Source: an uncultured Prevotellaceae bacterium (GTDB taxonomy: Bacteria > Bacteroidota > Bacteroidia > Bacteroidales > Muribaculaceae). Taken from it: a stretch of 64,000 nucleotides of DNA. This document shows, piece after piece, positions 51,165-60,621 of the stretch. The position numbers and the translations under genes were made by a program. How positions within the stretch are numbered: position 1 is the stretch's first letter; each line of letters starts with the position of its first letter. The notes under the pieces were generated by a model. That model searched no databases. It saw only the letters and a list, made by a program, of their open reading frames with translations, and was not told the origin of the DNA. The stretch spans positions 1-64,000 of the forward strand of contig ONKF01000008.1 in assembly GCA_900318335.1 (NCBI GenBank), read 5' to 3'.

Positions 51165-54059
51165 CTACTTGGCGCCGCCGTTACGTGCCTGTGTTGGCGT
51201 CATGCCATAGTGCTGGCGGAACACGCGCGAGAAGTATGCCATATCGGTAAAGCCACAACTCTCGGCTATGTCACCAATCAGCATCTCGGGATGCTGCTGC
51301 AGGAGCGACATGGCCTTTTCCATGCGCAGTTGCGTGATATAGGACACCACGTTCTTGCCCGTGAGCGCTTGAATCTTGCGTCTCAATGCGCTTTCGCCCA
51401 TCTTGAATGCCAGCGCGATCTTATCAAGATCCATCCTGGTAGCGCCATTGGCCATCTGTTCGCCCACCAGCCTATCAAACTCGGCAAGGAAGGCACCATC
51501 AGCACCAGCAGCGGTTTTTGCATCGGGAGACGGCTCTATTTCGGCCTCATCTATACTTAAACTATTACTATAGAATTTGCTCAACAAGTCCCTGTTCTTC
51601 AATAGTCTTTCAATCCATGCCATCAGCTCGTCTTGAGCAAAGGGCTTAACCAGATAGGCATCGGCGCCGGCTTCAACGCCATGGATGCGGTCGTCCTTGC
51701 TCGTGCGGGCGCTGAGCATGATTACGGGGATGTGGCACAAGCGGCTGGACGCCCTCACGCGACGGCACAACTCCAGACCATCCATGATAGGCATCTTCAC
51801 ATCGGTGATGATGAGGTCGGGCTCGAGTTCCAGGGCACGTGCAAGGCCCTGCTCGCCATCGGCGGCAAAATGCACTGCAAACTTGTCATCAAGCACATTG
51901 CCCACCAACTGGGCAACGTCGCTATGATCCTCGACGATAAGCACCACGGGCAGGCTCTTGCCCGACTTTACAGGCTCGGGAGCAGGTTCCATGCGGCGCG
52001 CGATTTGCTTAAGCCTTGCCTTGAGCCCCAAGTCCACCATATTCTCAAGGCGCTTCTTGACACCCTCACCCTGCCTGAGAGGCAACGTCACTGTAAACAC
52101 CGACCCGTAGTCCTTCTTACTATCGACGGCAACGGTGCCACCCAGCGACATGACCATATCCCTGACGACCGTCAAGCCGATGCCCACACCCTCTACCATC
52201 TGCTCGGCAATGGCTCCGCGGTAGAATGGCTCAAACACGTGAGGCAGGTCGGTCTGGGAGATACCCATGCCGTTATCAGCTACACGGACAATGAGTTTCC
52301 CGTCTTTTTCCCGAGAAGTGACAGTAATCTTGCTGAAATCCTTACTATAGGTAATGGCGTTCTCGATCAGGTTGCCCACTATTGTGCTCAGGTAATTAGG
52401 CAAGGTGTCAATATTGACACTCTTCTCCCGCGACGCATAAGTGAGCTCGATGTGGCGGCCCACACTCTGCTCACGGTAACTCTCGGTAATCATGCGGATG
52501 AACGGCACGGCATCAAGGTTGACCATTTCGGGGTTGCCGATGGCACTGCGCACACCGCCCACCTCGAGGATGCGGTCAACGAGCTCAAGCAGGTTGTTGC
52601 CTTGACGCTCAATGATTTCCACGTTTTCCAATATGCCGGGAGGAGGAGATGTGGACGCGTGTTTAGCATCATTGACCAAGTAGTCGATGGAACCCATAAT
52701 GGCGGTCAACGGAGTGCGCAGGCGGTGCACGACATTGGTAAAGAAGAGCGAACGTGTCTCCTCAATCTGGCGCATCACGCGCTGGGAACGGGCGCGCATC
52801 CGCATGGCATAGACCAGAGCGGCGATGATGGCGCCCGCCATAAGTGAGAGCAGCACGCCCAGCACGCCCATCATGTTGCGGGTGTGCTTCAGCCTTGTGA
52901 TGTCATTATTGAGCGCATCCATCTCTCCGATCTTGCGTTCAGTCTCATACTTGAGGTGATGGTTGCGTATCTCATCGTTCGTCTTTGGGCCATTAATGCT
53001 GTCGGCCAACTCATCGCTCTTCACATGGTACTTCAGCGCCTTCTCGGCATTGCCCTCGAGCAAGGCCAACTCACAATGCGCCTTGTAGGCCAGTGCCAGA
53101 TGCTCAAGGCTGTTGATGCGCTGGGCATCGCCCTCAGCTTGAGCCACATAGTCACGGGCCTCGTCCTCGTCGCCCAACTTGACGCACACATTGGCCAGCG
53201 CCAAGCACGCCTCCAGCCAGTGCCACTTGTCATATTGCCGCAATCCGTCATAGGCGATGCGGTATTCTTCCTTGGCATGAGAGAATCGGCGATCGGCCTC
53301 ATAGAGCTGCCCAAAGTGCAGATGGCACAATGCGACACCCATTTTGTCGTCATCCAGCTTATTGCATTCCAGCGCCTTGCGATAATAGACCCATGCCGAG
53401 TCAATTTCATTCTGGTTGTACTTGATTAACCCCAGGTTAGAGTAATTGACGGCCATGCCCAAGTTGCTTTTCAACTTCATTTCGCCGGCGAGCGCTTCAC
53501 GCAGCACGCTGTCGGCCGCTGAATAGTTGCACATGGCTATCTCGATAGTGCCGATGCCGTTGAGCGTCCTGATACGGTTCTTCATGGCCTCGTCGCTCTG
53601 CTTGTCTCTATAGGCGTCACTCAGTCTCATGGCTTGGCAGAGGAACCCATAGGCCTGGCTCAGCTCACCCTTGCGGCGGTAATCGGTCGCAATGCTGTTG
53701 AGGGCATGAATCATCTCGATAGAGTCAGCCAGGTGTGAGGCCACATCCAGCATCCGTGTGTGGGCATCAAGCGCCTTGTCATAGGCTGAATTATTGCGCA
53801 GCATCCTGCCATAACGCTTCAATGCCAGCATCTCACCCACCCTATCTCCGTTGTCATGAAACCGCTTGACCATCATTGCAGCCGAATCCACATCGGTCAC
53901 TGCTGTCATCAGGCTGTCCACAGCGGCATAGTGGGTGTTACGGGCATGGGAAGGTGGAGTCGCCTGACGATGGCAAGAGCCAGACAACAGTCCGATGGCG
54001 GCCACGGCTATCACAGCAATGATAACGCACCAGCGGTCATGAAACGATAAGTTATTCAT
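51165..54059 (-). CDS. Hybrid two-component regulator with TPR sensor, kinase, receiver and AraC domains
   Basis: This encodes 964 residues. After an N-terminal hydrophobic segment come TPR-like repeats (about 45-380, periplasmic), a membrane helix (about 398-420), a histidine kinase (HRLRTPLTA with the phospho-histidine near 445; NAITYSK; ADNGMGIS; GVGIGLTVV), a receiver (DVKMPIMDGLEL) and an AraC-type HTH (ALAFKMGESALRRKIQALTG; IAESCGFTDMAYFSRVFRQHYG). The H-box reads HRLRTP where HELRTP is usual. The sensor is TPR, not the beta-propeller of glycan-sensing hybrids. It is convergent with yraN and divergent from DUF4199. Its target is unknown. Confidence 0.9.
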   Translation of the reverse strand: MNNLSFHDRWCVIIAVIAVAAIGLLSGSCHRQATPPSHARNTHYAAVDSLMTAVTDVDSAAMMVKRFHDNGDRVGEMLALKRYGRMLRNNSAYDKALDAHTRMLDVASHLADSIEMIHALNSIATDYRRKGELSQAYGFLCQAMRLSDAYRDKQSDEAMKNRIRTLNGIGTIEIAMCNYSAADSVLREALAGEMKLKSNLGMAVNYSNLGLIKYNQNEIDSAWVYYRKALECNKLDDDKMGVALCHLHFGQLYEADRRFSHAKEEYRIAYDGLRQYDKWHWLEACLALANVCVKLGDEDEARDYVAQAEGDAQRINSLEHLALAYKAHCELALLEGNAEKALKYHVKSDELADSINGPKTNDEIRNHHLKYETERKIGEMDALNNDITRLKHTRNMMGVLGVLLSLMAGAIIAALVYAMRMRARSQRVMRQIEETRSLFFTNVVHRLRTPLTAIMGSIDYLVNDAKHASTSPPPGILENVEIIERQGNNLLELVDRILEVGGVRSAIGNPEMVNLDAVPFIRMITESYREQSVGRHIELTYASREKSVNIDTLPNYLSTIVGNLIENAITYSKDFSKITVTSREKDGKLIVRVADNGMGISQTDLPHVFEPFYRGAIAEQMVEGVGIGLTVVRDMVMSLGGTVAVDSKKDYGSVFTVTLPLRQGEGVKKRLENMVDLGLKARLKQIARRMEPAPEPVKSGKSLPVVLIVEDHSDVAQLVGNVLDDKFAVHFAADGEQGLARALELEPDLIITDVKMPIMDGLELCRRVRASSRLCHIPVIMLSARTSKDDRIHGVEAGADAYLVKPFAQDELMAWIERLLKNRDLLSKFYSNSLSIDEAEIEPSPDAKTAAGADGAFLAEFDRLVGEQMANGATRMDLDKIALAFKMGESALRRKIQALTGKNVVSYITQLRMEKAMSLLQQHPEMLIGDIAESCGFTDMAYFSRVFRQHYGMTPTQARNGGAK

Positions 54060-54253
54060 GGGTGCAGTTAATGTCAATTACAATTATTGTTCTGCAAAAT
54101 TAAAAATATTTTTTTAATTAATCAGTGCTTTTCCGCCAATACAATTCAACCTTCGGCGATAACTACCATAATCTATAGCCATTTACGGGCACCTTTTCAA
54201 CTTGATGATGATAATTTTTGGCACCAAGGAGGAGCTTTATCAATTTTAATGTG

Positions 54254-54261
54254 TAACTTTG
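54254..54261 (+). promoter_or_regulatory. -7 element of the DUF4199-GT2 operon
   Basis: TAACTTTG lies ten bases before the ATG at 54272, predicting a leader of about five bases. The -33 region has no clear TTTG. Confidence 0.45.
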
Positions 54262-54271
54262 CGGTTTGTAT

Positions 54272-54805
54272 ATGGAACCAGAACCTAAAAAGAGCATCTA
54301 TAAGCGTGCTGCCGAGTGGGGATTGCCCTTCGGTCTGTATATCGCGTGCATGGGAGTGGCATCAATCTATGCCGACTATTTCGCGCCGCTCAGCATCATC
54401 TTCATCCTGATGATCATGGCGACGCCACTGGTGGTGTATTACTTCCAGCGCCGCAGGTTCATCGAGGATGACGGCTTCACCGAGTATGCGGGGCTGTGGA
54501 TGCTGGGCATCCTGCTGTTCATCTTCGGCTCGGTTATCGCCAGTTTCATCATCTACCTGGTGCTGCAATACTTCCGGCCCGAATTCATGTACGAACAGGC
54601 ACGCATGGTCATCGAGGCCTACAGCAAGATACCGCAGGACAGCGACAGCGAGGTGCTGCGCGTCCTGCAGCGCATGGTGGACGAGAAGCTGCTGCCCACG
54701 CCCATCGAAGCGGTGTTCAACGCTTTCTGGTTTATCACGTTCTTCGGTTCGCTGGTGAGTGCCATCACCGCACTGATCGCTCAGCGCAAGCTCCCGAAAC
54801 GCTAA
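54272..54805 (+). CDS. DUF4199 family membrane protein
   Basis: This encodes 177 residues with four hydrophobic segments (about 14-32, 37-54, 72-98 and 148-168), typical of DUF4199, a Bacteroidetes family of unknown function usually encoded just before a GT2 glycosyltransferase, as here. The ATG at 54272 follows a -7 box; the apparent TTG start six bases earlier is ignored. It is the first gene of the operon. Confidence 0.8.
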   Translation: MEPEPKKSIYKRAAEWGLPFGLYIACMGVASIYADYFAPLSIIFILMIMATPLVVYYFQRRRFIEDDGFTEYAGLWMLGILLFIFGSVIASFIIYLVLQYFRPEFMYEQARMVIEAYSKIPQDSDSEVLRVLQRMVDEKLLPTPIEAVFNAFWFITFFGSLVSAITALIAQRKLPKR

Positions 54806-54849
54806 CATTGATTTCAACACATTACATGTAAGAAGATAGAAGAAATAAA

Positions 54850-55893
54850 ATGGACATTTCAGTAGTAGTACCTCTTTATAACGAAGCCGAGTCACTGCCC
54901 GAGTTGGCGGAATGGATCGAGCGGGTCATGGACGAGAACAAGTTCACCTACGAGGTGCTGTTCATCAACGACGGCAGCACCGACAACTCGTGGGAGGTCA
55001 TCAAGGACCTGAACAGCAGGAATCCCCACTTGAAAGGAATCTCCTTCAGGCGCAACTACGGCAAGTCGCCCGCCCTGAACACGGGTTTTGAGCGCGCCCA
55101 GGGTAATGTCATCATCACCATGGACGCCGACCTGCAGGACAGCCCCGACGAGATTCCCGAGCTCTACCGCATGATCACCCAGGACGGTTACGACCTGGTG
55201 AGCGGCTGGAAAAAGAAGCGCTACGACCCGCTGAGCAAGACCATTCCCACCAAGCTGTTCAACGCCACGGCACGCCGGGTGAGCGGCATCCACAACCTGC
55301 ATGACTTCAACTGCGGCCTCAAGGCCTACCGCAAGGAGGTCGTCAAGCACATCGAGGTCTATGGCGACATGCACCGCTATGTGCCCTATCTGGCCAAGAA
55401 CGCGGGCTTTAACCGCATCGGCGAGAAGGAGGTCAAGCACCGCGCCCGCAAGTATGGCACGACCAAGTTTGGCCTTGACCGTTTTGTCAACGGTTACCTT
55501 GACCTACTGACGCTTTGGTTCCAGGCCAAGTTCGGCGTCAAGCCGATGCACTTCTTCGGCCTGCTGGGCAGCCTGATGTTCCTGCTGGGTTTCATCGCCG
55601 TCATCGTCGTGGGAGCCCTCAAGCTCTATAACATGTATAGCGGCAACAGTTACCGGCTCGTGACAGAATCGCCCTACTTCTACCTCTCACTCACTTCGAT
55701 GCTCCTGGGCACCCAGCTGTTCCTGACGGGTTTCCTGGGCGAGCTCATCATCCGCCACAGCAACGACCGTAACCACTACGAGATTGGCGACGAGACCCCC
55801 GATGCCACGGCCATTGAGGCACGCCGCCGTGTCAACGACCTGCCCAAGACCACCATCGTCGAGAACGAGAAAAACGCCATCGAAGCCCAATGA
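54850..55893 (+). CDS. GT2 glycosyltransferase with two membrane helices (GtrB/DPM1-like)
   Basis: This encodes 347 residues. The catalytic domain shows SVVVPLYNEAESLPEL, LFINDGSTDNSWEVI, FRRNYGKSPALNTGF and the DxD-like MDADLQDSP. Two C-terminal hydrophobic helices (about 237-262 and 275-300) anchor it. The family transfers glucose or a related sugar to polyprenyl phosphate at the inner membrane. Its stop overlaps the DUF6452 start (ATGA). Confidence 0.9.
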   Translation: MDISVVVPLYNEAESLPELAEWIERVMDENKFTYEVLFINDGSTDNSWEVIKDLNSRNPHLKGISFRRNYGKSPALNTGFERAQGNVIITMDADLQDSPDEIPELYRMITQDGYDLVSGWKKKRYDPLSKTIPTKLFNATARRVSGIHNLHDFNCGLKAYRKEVVKHIEVYGDMHRYVPYLAKNAGFNRIGEKEVKHRARKYGTTKFGLDRFVNGYLDLLTLWFQAKFGVKPMHFFGLLGSLMFLLGFIAVIVVGALKLYNMYSGNSYRLVTESPYFYLSLTSMLLGTQLFLTGFLGELIIRHSNDRNHYEIGDETPDATAIEARRRVNDLPKTTIVENEKNAIEAQ

Positions 55894-56384
55894 GCCGCCA
55901 AGCCCATATCGCCCTGTTGATGCTCGTCTTGCTGATGGGCGTCGCATCGTGCAGTGACGACAGTTGCTACGAGAATGGCAGCAGCCTGCCGCTGGCCGAA
56001 TTCTATATGAACGGGGCCAAGTCCACCATCACGGGCATCACCGTCATGGGCATCGGCGTCCCGGGCGATAGCCTCCTGGCCGATTCCAGCTCGCTGAACG
56101 AGATCTACCTGCCCTTACGGGCCTCGACCAGCAGCACGAGTTACTTCATCGGGCGTTGGGTGACGTTCGAGGGCGAGAGACTCGAGTTTGTCGACACCAT
56201 TACCATCGAGTACCGTCCCATTGAGTATTTCCAATCGGCCGAATGCGGCGCGATGTTCAACTTCGACATCAAACACCTGAGTTGGACCGAAAACGCCATC
56301 GACTCGGTGACACTGGTCACGCCCATGATCACCAACGCGATCACTCCCGCCATGCGCATACATTTCCCCGACTTTGACCTATGA
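55890..56384 (+). CDS. DUF6452 family lipoprotein
   Basis: This encodes 164 residues with a lipoprotein signal peptide ending GVASC, followed by SDDSCYENGSS. The rest is a beta-rich domain (LAEFYMNGAKSTITGITVMGIG, LPLRASTSSTSYF). The family is restricted to Bacteroidetes and of unknown function. It overlaps both neighbours by four bases, so the GT2, DUF6452 and DUF6048 genes are strictly coupled. Confidence 0.78.
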   Translation: MSRQAHIALLMLVLLMGVASCSDDSCYENGSSLPLAEFYMNGAKSTITGITVMGIGVPGDSLLADSSSLNEIYLPLRASTSSTSYFIGRWVTFEGERLEFVDTITIEYRPIEYFQSAECGAMFNFDIKHLSWTENAIDSVTLVTPMITNAITPAMRIHFPDFDL

Positions 56385-57286
56385 CGAGCCAGCGCACATA
56401 CCCATCACCCAGTGTCATCAAAGGGACGGTTCTTTTGATGGCATTCTGCCTGTTTTTTGCCTTTGCCGCCAGCGCGCAGCAGCCCGACAAACGTCATGTG
56501 ACGCCCGTCAAGCCCGAGACCAATCAGGTGAAACCGCCACCCAAGGGCACCGACGAGAAAATCATCCAGCAATACATCAGCGGCGACAGCGCAGCAGCCA
56601 TTGCCGAGGCGCGCAAGGACTCGCTGCGGCGCGTCTATAAGCATTACCCGCTGCTCACCGACCTGTCGATAGGCCTCAACATCGCCGACCCGTTGTTCAT
56701 GATGTTCGGCCAGAGCTACGCCAGTGTCGATGTGAGCGCCACATTGAATATGTGGAACCGCTTGCAGCCCACCATCGAGTTGGGTATGGGCTGGGCCAAG
56801 TCCACACCCGACGACATGAACTTCACCTACAAGGGCAAACCTTCGCCCTATGTCAAAGTGGGTGTCAACTACAATTTCATGTTCAAGAACAGCCCTGATT
56901 ACCAGGCGCTTGTGGGACTCAGACTGGGTTACAGCAACTTCGGCTACGATGTGACCGATATCACCTACTGGAACACCTACTGGCAGGAGGACATCAACTA
57001 CAACATCACCGACGAGCGCTCTCATGCCCTGTGGGGAGAAGCGGGCGTGGGCCTTAAGGTCAAATTGTGGGACCGCCTGTCTATGGGGTGGATGATACGC
57101 TATCACGGAATTTTCAACTATGGCAAGAATGAGCATTCATTGCCCTGGTTCATACCGGGTTACGGCCCGCGCAAGGGCTCATTGGGCTTATCTCTGGGGT
57201 TCTATTATACCTTGCCTATCCGCTCCAAAGCTAAGGCAAAAGCCATAGACGAGCCTAACGGCACTTCAACCATAACCAATCAATAA
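56381..57286 (+). CDS. DUF6048 family outer-membrane beta-barrel protein
   Basis: This encodes 301 residues. A signal peptide (ending near FAASAQQ) and a proline/lysine-rich linker precede a beta-barrel region (LTDLSIGLNIADPLFMMFG, VKVGVNYNFMF, ALVGLRLGYSNFGYD, GVGLKVKLWDRLSMGWMIRYH, SLGLSLGFYYTLP). It always follows DUF6452 in this kind of operon. The lipoprotein/barrel pair suggests a small outer-membrane complex (inference). Confidence 0.78.
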   Translation: MTSQRTYPSPSVIKGTVLLMAFCLFFAFAASAQQPDKRHVTPVKPETNQVKPPPKGTDEKIIQQYISGDSAAAIAEARKDSLRRVYKHYPLLTDLSIGLNIADPLFMMFGQSYASVDVSATLNMWNRLQPTIELGMGWAKSTPDDMNFTYKGKPSPYVKVGVNYNFMFKNSPDYQALVGLRLGYSNFGYDVTDITYWNTYWQEDINYNITDERSHALWGEAGVGLKVKLWDRLSMGWMIRYHGIFNYGKNEHSLPWFIPGYGPRKGSLGLSLGFYYTLPIRSKAKAKAIDEPNGTSTITNQ

Positions 57287-57302
57287 CATCAACATAACAT
57301 TT

Positions 57303-57437
57303 ATGATCAAGAAACCTTTTGGCACCTATCGACCCGGCGGACGTGTGCCACGGCTCACCCCACCCGCCAAGCCCGACTGGTTCAAGCGCTTCAAGCAGCT
57401 TGCCTCACTTGCCGACAAGCATTTCAAGGTCAAGTAG
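57303..57437 (+). CDS. Small basic protein, 44 residues
   Basis: ATG at 57303 opens 44 codons ending in TAG at 57435-57437. The product (MIKKPFGTYRPGGRVPRLTP, then a basic helix with KRFKQLASLADKHFK) has no hydrophobic segment. It lies 16 bases after the DUF6048 stop on the same strand, so it is likely the last gene of that operon. It could bind nucleic acid or ribosomes, but nothing proves this. The remaining stretch to 57708 is AT-rich and holds no gene. Confidence 0.55.
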   Translation: MIKKPFGTYRPGGRVPRLTPPAKPDWFKRFKQLASLADKHFKVK

Positions 57438-57708
57438 GGCGATGACCAGTCCTTCGATTTTTTTATTGTTAAATTTCATCGATTTTTCAAAAAAATTTTG
57501 CCAGTTCAAAAAAAGTTCGTAATATTGTACTCTGAAAAGCGGGAGAAATACGGCTTTTTATAACCAATTCTCTCATTTTCAGTAATTTATTAACATTATA
57601 GCGAATCTTCTATTCCTTTGAATGGCAGACGCTAAACCCAATGATAAAAAAACAACAAAACAAAAAATATTAATTAACATTATTACTAACAATTTAACTC
57701 ATTTAATT

Positions 57709-58683
57709 ATGAAGATTAAAAATTTACTCTTTTTTGCTGCTGCAGCTTCGCTGAGCTTCTCCGCATTTGCCGATGATCTGGCAACTGGTGAATGGGCATG
57801 GCTGAGCACTGGCGAGCCCGCTGTTGTTGGTCAGACCACTCAGGACCACCTGTTCGTACGCGGTGACTTCGAGGGCACTGGTACTGTTGCTGACAACCAG
57901 ATTTCGTTCTTGCTGGGTACTCCCCAAACCGTTTGGGTATGGCTCGATGACGATGAGATCTATCTGAATGACAAGGTTCAGGCCCTGACTCCCATCGCAA
58001 TCAACAGCGCAGGCGACCTCTACAACGAGATTACTTATAACTCACTGCAGACCGACGTTTATCTGCCCATGTGCATGGAGCTGATCATGATGGAGAACGA
58101 GGATGGTGACGAGGTTGCTTTTGAGCAGGGTGACCGTATGCCCAACTCAGCTGACTTCGCTCTGAAGGAGAAACCCGAGACCAAGGTCGTAGACGGTAAG
58201 GAGTATCGCGTTTATTCAATCGTTATTTCTAACACCAAGGAGATCTGCACCCACTTCTCTTCAAAGAACGCCAGCTCTTACAAGAACAATGGCGCCCTCA
58301 AGAAGGACGACGCTGCTCTGTTCGGTGTATTCATGATGAACAATGACCAGGATCAGGCTGTAGGTCGTCTCGACCAGGACATGATCATCGCTAACACCGA
58401 GTTCGGTATCCGCGAGTGTGTTCGTGACGGTTGGGAGCCCAACGACTATCGCTTCATCTATGGTACTGGCGGTAACAACGAGAGCCAGCGCTTCCAGCTC
58501 TACAACCGTGCTGAGCTCTATGGCAGCAGCAGCGTAGTTGAGAACCTGTCTGAGAAGACCGTCAACAACGTTAAGTACATCAACGTTGCCGGTATGGAGA
58601 GCAATGTTCCCTTCGAGGGTGTTAACATCAAGGTGACCACCTACAACGATGGTACCACCAGCACCAGCAAGGTGATCAAGTAA
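57709..58683 (+). CDS. Secreted protein with type IX-like C-terminal tail
   Basis: This encodes 324 residues with a signal peptide (KNLLFFAAAASLSFSAFA). The body is beta-rich and acidic without a recognised domain (LFVRGDFEGTGTVADNQ; VWVWLDDDEIYLN). The tail (NNVKYINVAGMESNVPFEG, ending TSTSKVIK) matches the type IX-like ends of the 15411, 44936 and 46914 proteins. ATG at 57709 gives the signal peptide; the in-frame start at 57622 precedes an implausible lysine-rich leader. It is closed by a bidirectional terminator. Confidence 0.72.
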   Translation: MKIKNLLFFAAAASLSFSAFADDLATGEWAWLSTGEPAVVGQTTQDHLFVRGDFEGTGTVADNQISFLLGTPQTVWVWLDDDEIYLNDKVQALTPIAINSAGDLYNEITYNSLQTDVYLPMCMELIMMENEDGDEVAFEQGDRMPNSADFALKEKPETKVVDGKEYRVYSIVISNTKEICTHFSSKNASSYKNNGALKKDDAALFGVFMMNNDQDQAVGRLDQDMIIANTEFGIRECVRDGWEPNDYRFIYGTGGNNESQRFQLYNRAELYGSSSVVENLSEKTVNNVKYINVAGMESNVPFEGVNIKVTTYNDGTTSTSKVIK

Positions 58684-58706
58684 GAAATAAATTATTTCTA
58701 CATACA

Positions 58707-58741
58707 ATAAAAAACGCAGGCTTTTCCGCCTGCGTTTTTTT
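58707..58741. terminator. Bidirectional terminator between the secreted-protein and terminase genes
   Basis: The stem acgcagg / cctgcgt is bounded by A-runs on the left and T-runs on the right, so it can stop transcription from both strands. It closes both the 57709 gene (plus) and the terminase operon (minus). Confidence 0.88.
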
Positions 58742-58749
58742 ATTGGGAC

Positions 58750-60621
58750 TTACACTGGGGTCACCATCCAGCCGTTATGGGACATCGAGGGGTCGGGCGA
58801 CGACACGGGTCTCGCCAGTTCATCCATCACCAGCAGCCCGATGGCGCGCGTCATGAGAATATCGTCATGCTTGCCCGGCCTCGCTTCATAGCGTCCCTTG
58901 CGCTCTACATAATCGCGCATCTCGTTCACCGCCTCGATGTCGCGTTCCAGATATGCCCCGTCCCTCAATGCCTTGATCAATGCGGCAATAGCCTTGCTCT
59001 TGGTCTTGACATTGGTATGGAAACCCAGCCTGTGGGAACTGCGCTGGTACACATTGCCATATACCCTGCGCACCGACTCCAGGATGTAGTCACTCTCGCC
59101 CGCACGTGCCGCCTCGTTGGTGAGCGTGTTGCTCTCGACCACGAGCAGAGCCCTATTATAGAGCAGGGCGAGCTGCATCGCTTTCCACGCCAGCATGTCA
59201 TGATCGATGTGACCGCGCCATTGCGCCACGATGGCGGCCTTGTGGAATTCATCGCCACGGCGCCACACGGCAATCACCGAGTAGTCACTGCTCTCGGACC
59301 TGCCGCCCACATCCACCACAACCAGGTAACTGGCCTTGACCGGGCCGTCACACCGGGGCATTTCCCACACCTTGAGCAATCCATGTCTCGCCCTCACGAG
59401 GTGCACTCCCTTTTTGGCCTCACGCCCCTCCAACCCTGCGCCCTGGATATCGCCCACCAACAGGGGTTCCGCCACACATTGCCGTTCCAAGCGGTCCAAG
59501 TCTTCATGCTCAAATGGGTTGCCGCCTGTTGTAGCAAAGGCCTCGCTCGCGCTACCGGGATATTCGGCCATCATCAACTCGTGGGTGCGGTATTCACGGC
59601 GCTTGTGGTGATACCAGTTGATCTGTTCGAGCGTGAGGCCGTCCTGCCACAGTTGCCGCTCATATTCGTCCATATCCTCCCACAGGGCGGTTGGATCGTC
59701 CACATCAAGGGCATAGATGTCGATCTCATGCCATGGCACAAACACCTGCATCTTGTCGCTGCGCTCCATCTGCGCCCTGAGCCACTCGTCATGGAAATAG
59801 CCACCCACGCCATCGGCACTGGACTCGAGCACAATGACCGTCTCGGGTTTGAGCACAATACTGCCGCACACGCTACGCACCAGGTCATCAGGGTTGTGCA
59901 TCGTGCTCTCATGCCAGAATGCCACTTCGCTCAAGTGGGCCATCGCGATGTCATAGCCGCGCACCGCATCCTCGCTGCGGGCACTTCCCGTGATGACCAG
60001 GCACTCACGCTGCTCAATCTGCTGCACATTGGGCTGACCCTCGAGTTTAGTGAATCGTGGCTTTTCCTCTTCATCATCGAGGAGTTCGCGTGGATAATGC
60101 CTCAACATCAGGTTATACATGCGCTTGATGCCTTTACTCGTGTCAAGCCGATGGCCGCAGATGAGGCTATTCCAGCCCTTGTGACGCACCAATTGCATCC
60201 ATGCCAGGTACATCTGAACCAGGGTGGAGCCGCCCCACTGACGCGCCTTGAGCAGGATCACGCGCACGGGGCGTCCCTCGACACGCTGCCCTTCCATCAC
60301 TCCCAGCAGGCGCCGCTGCGGCCTGTTGAGGACGAACCGTGCGTTGCGGCCACTCATCTTGTCCTTGATGGTCACGCAACGCGCGCACCAGAACTCAAAG
60401 TCCTCGACGATGCGCAACTTATCCCGGCTTATCGGGTCTAATGATTCATAATCAGGCCGTTGCTGAACCACCGTGCGGGGCACAAGACATCCAGCCGCCT
60501 CTACCCTATCGCCCCAGCATCCCACGCCCGTCATCGGGTCATAACGCTCCTGCTCGCGGACAAGATGCCGCCGTTCATTCTCGGCCATCAAGGCCTCAAT
60601 GGTCATCTGATTGTCTTTCAT
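58750..60621 (-). CDS. Phage terminase large subunit
   Basis: This encodes 623 residues. The ATPase motor has the terminase-type Walker A (KARQWGGST, about 125-133) and a Walker B/coupling glutamate (AHLSEVAFW, E232). Then comes EYPGSASEAFATTGGNPF. The RNase H-like nuclease keeps its acids: VVVDVGG (D437), VVESNT (E496) and KHDD (586/587). All catalytic residues seem intact, so the enzyme could package DNA. It overlaps the upstream 667-residue gene by four bases (ATGA). Unusually, portal and capsid genes are not adjacent but about 28 kb away on the other strand, and no small terminase is seen. Composition matches the host. Confidence 0.9.
   Translation of the reverse strand: MKDNQMTIEALMAENERRHLVREQERYDPMTGVGCWGDRVEAAGCLVPRTVVQQRPDYESLDPISRDKLRIVEDFEFWCARCVTIKDKMSGRNARFVLNRPQRRLLGVMEGQRVEGRPVRVILLKARQWGGSTLVQMYLAWMQLVRHKGWNSLICGHRLDTSKGIKRMYNLMLRHYPRELLDDEEEKPRFTKLEGQPNVQQIEQRECLVITGSARSEDAVRGYDIAMAHLSEVAFWHESTMHNPDDLVRSVCGSIVLKPETVIVLESSADGVGGYFHDEWLRAQMERSDKMQVFVPWHEIDIYALDVDDPTALWEDMDEYERQLWQDGLTLEQINWYHHKRREYRTHELMMAEYPGSASEAFATTGGNPFEHEDLDRLERQCVAEPLLVGDIQGAGLEGREAKKGVHLVRARHGLLKVWEMPRCDGPVKASYLVVVDVGGRSESSDYSVIAVWRRGDEFHKAAIVAQWRGHIDHDMLAWKAMQLALLYNRALLVVESNTLTNEAARAGESDYILESVRRVYGNVYQRSSHRLGFHTNVKTKSKAIAALIKALRDGAYLERDIEAVNEMRDYVERKGRYEARPGKHDDILMTRAIGLLVMDELARPVSSPDPSMSHNGWMVTPV

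Noticed and set aside
51633-52847. 404-codon plus-strand open frame opposite the hybrid regulator
   Set aside because: It lies antisense to kinase and receiver domains that are clearly conserved.
58777-60441. 554-codon plus-strand open frame opposite the terminase gene
   Set aside because: The minus-strand terminase has all its catalytic motifs; the opposite frame shows none and is histidine-rich noise.
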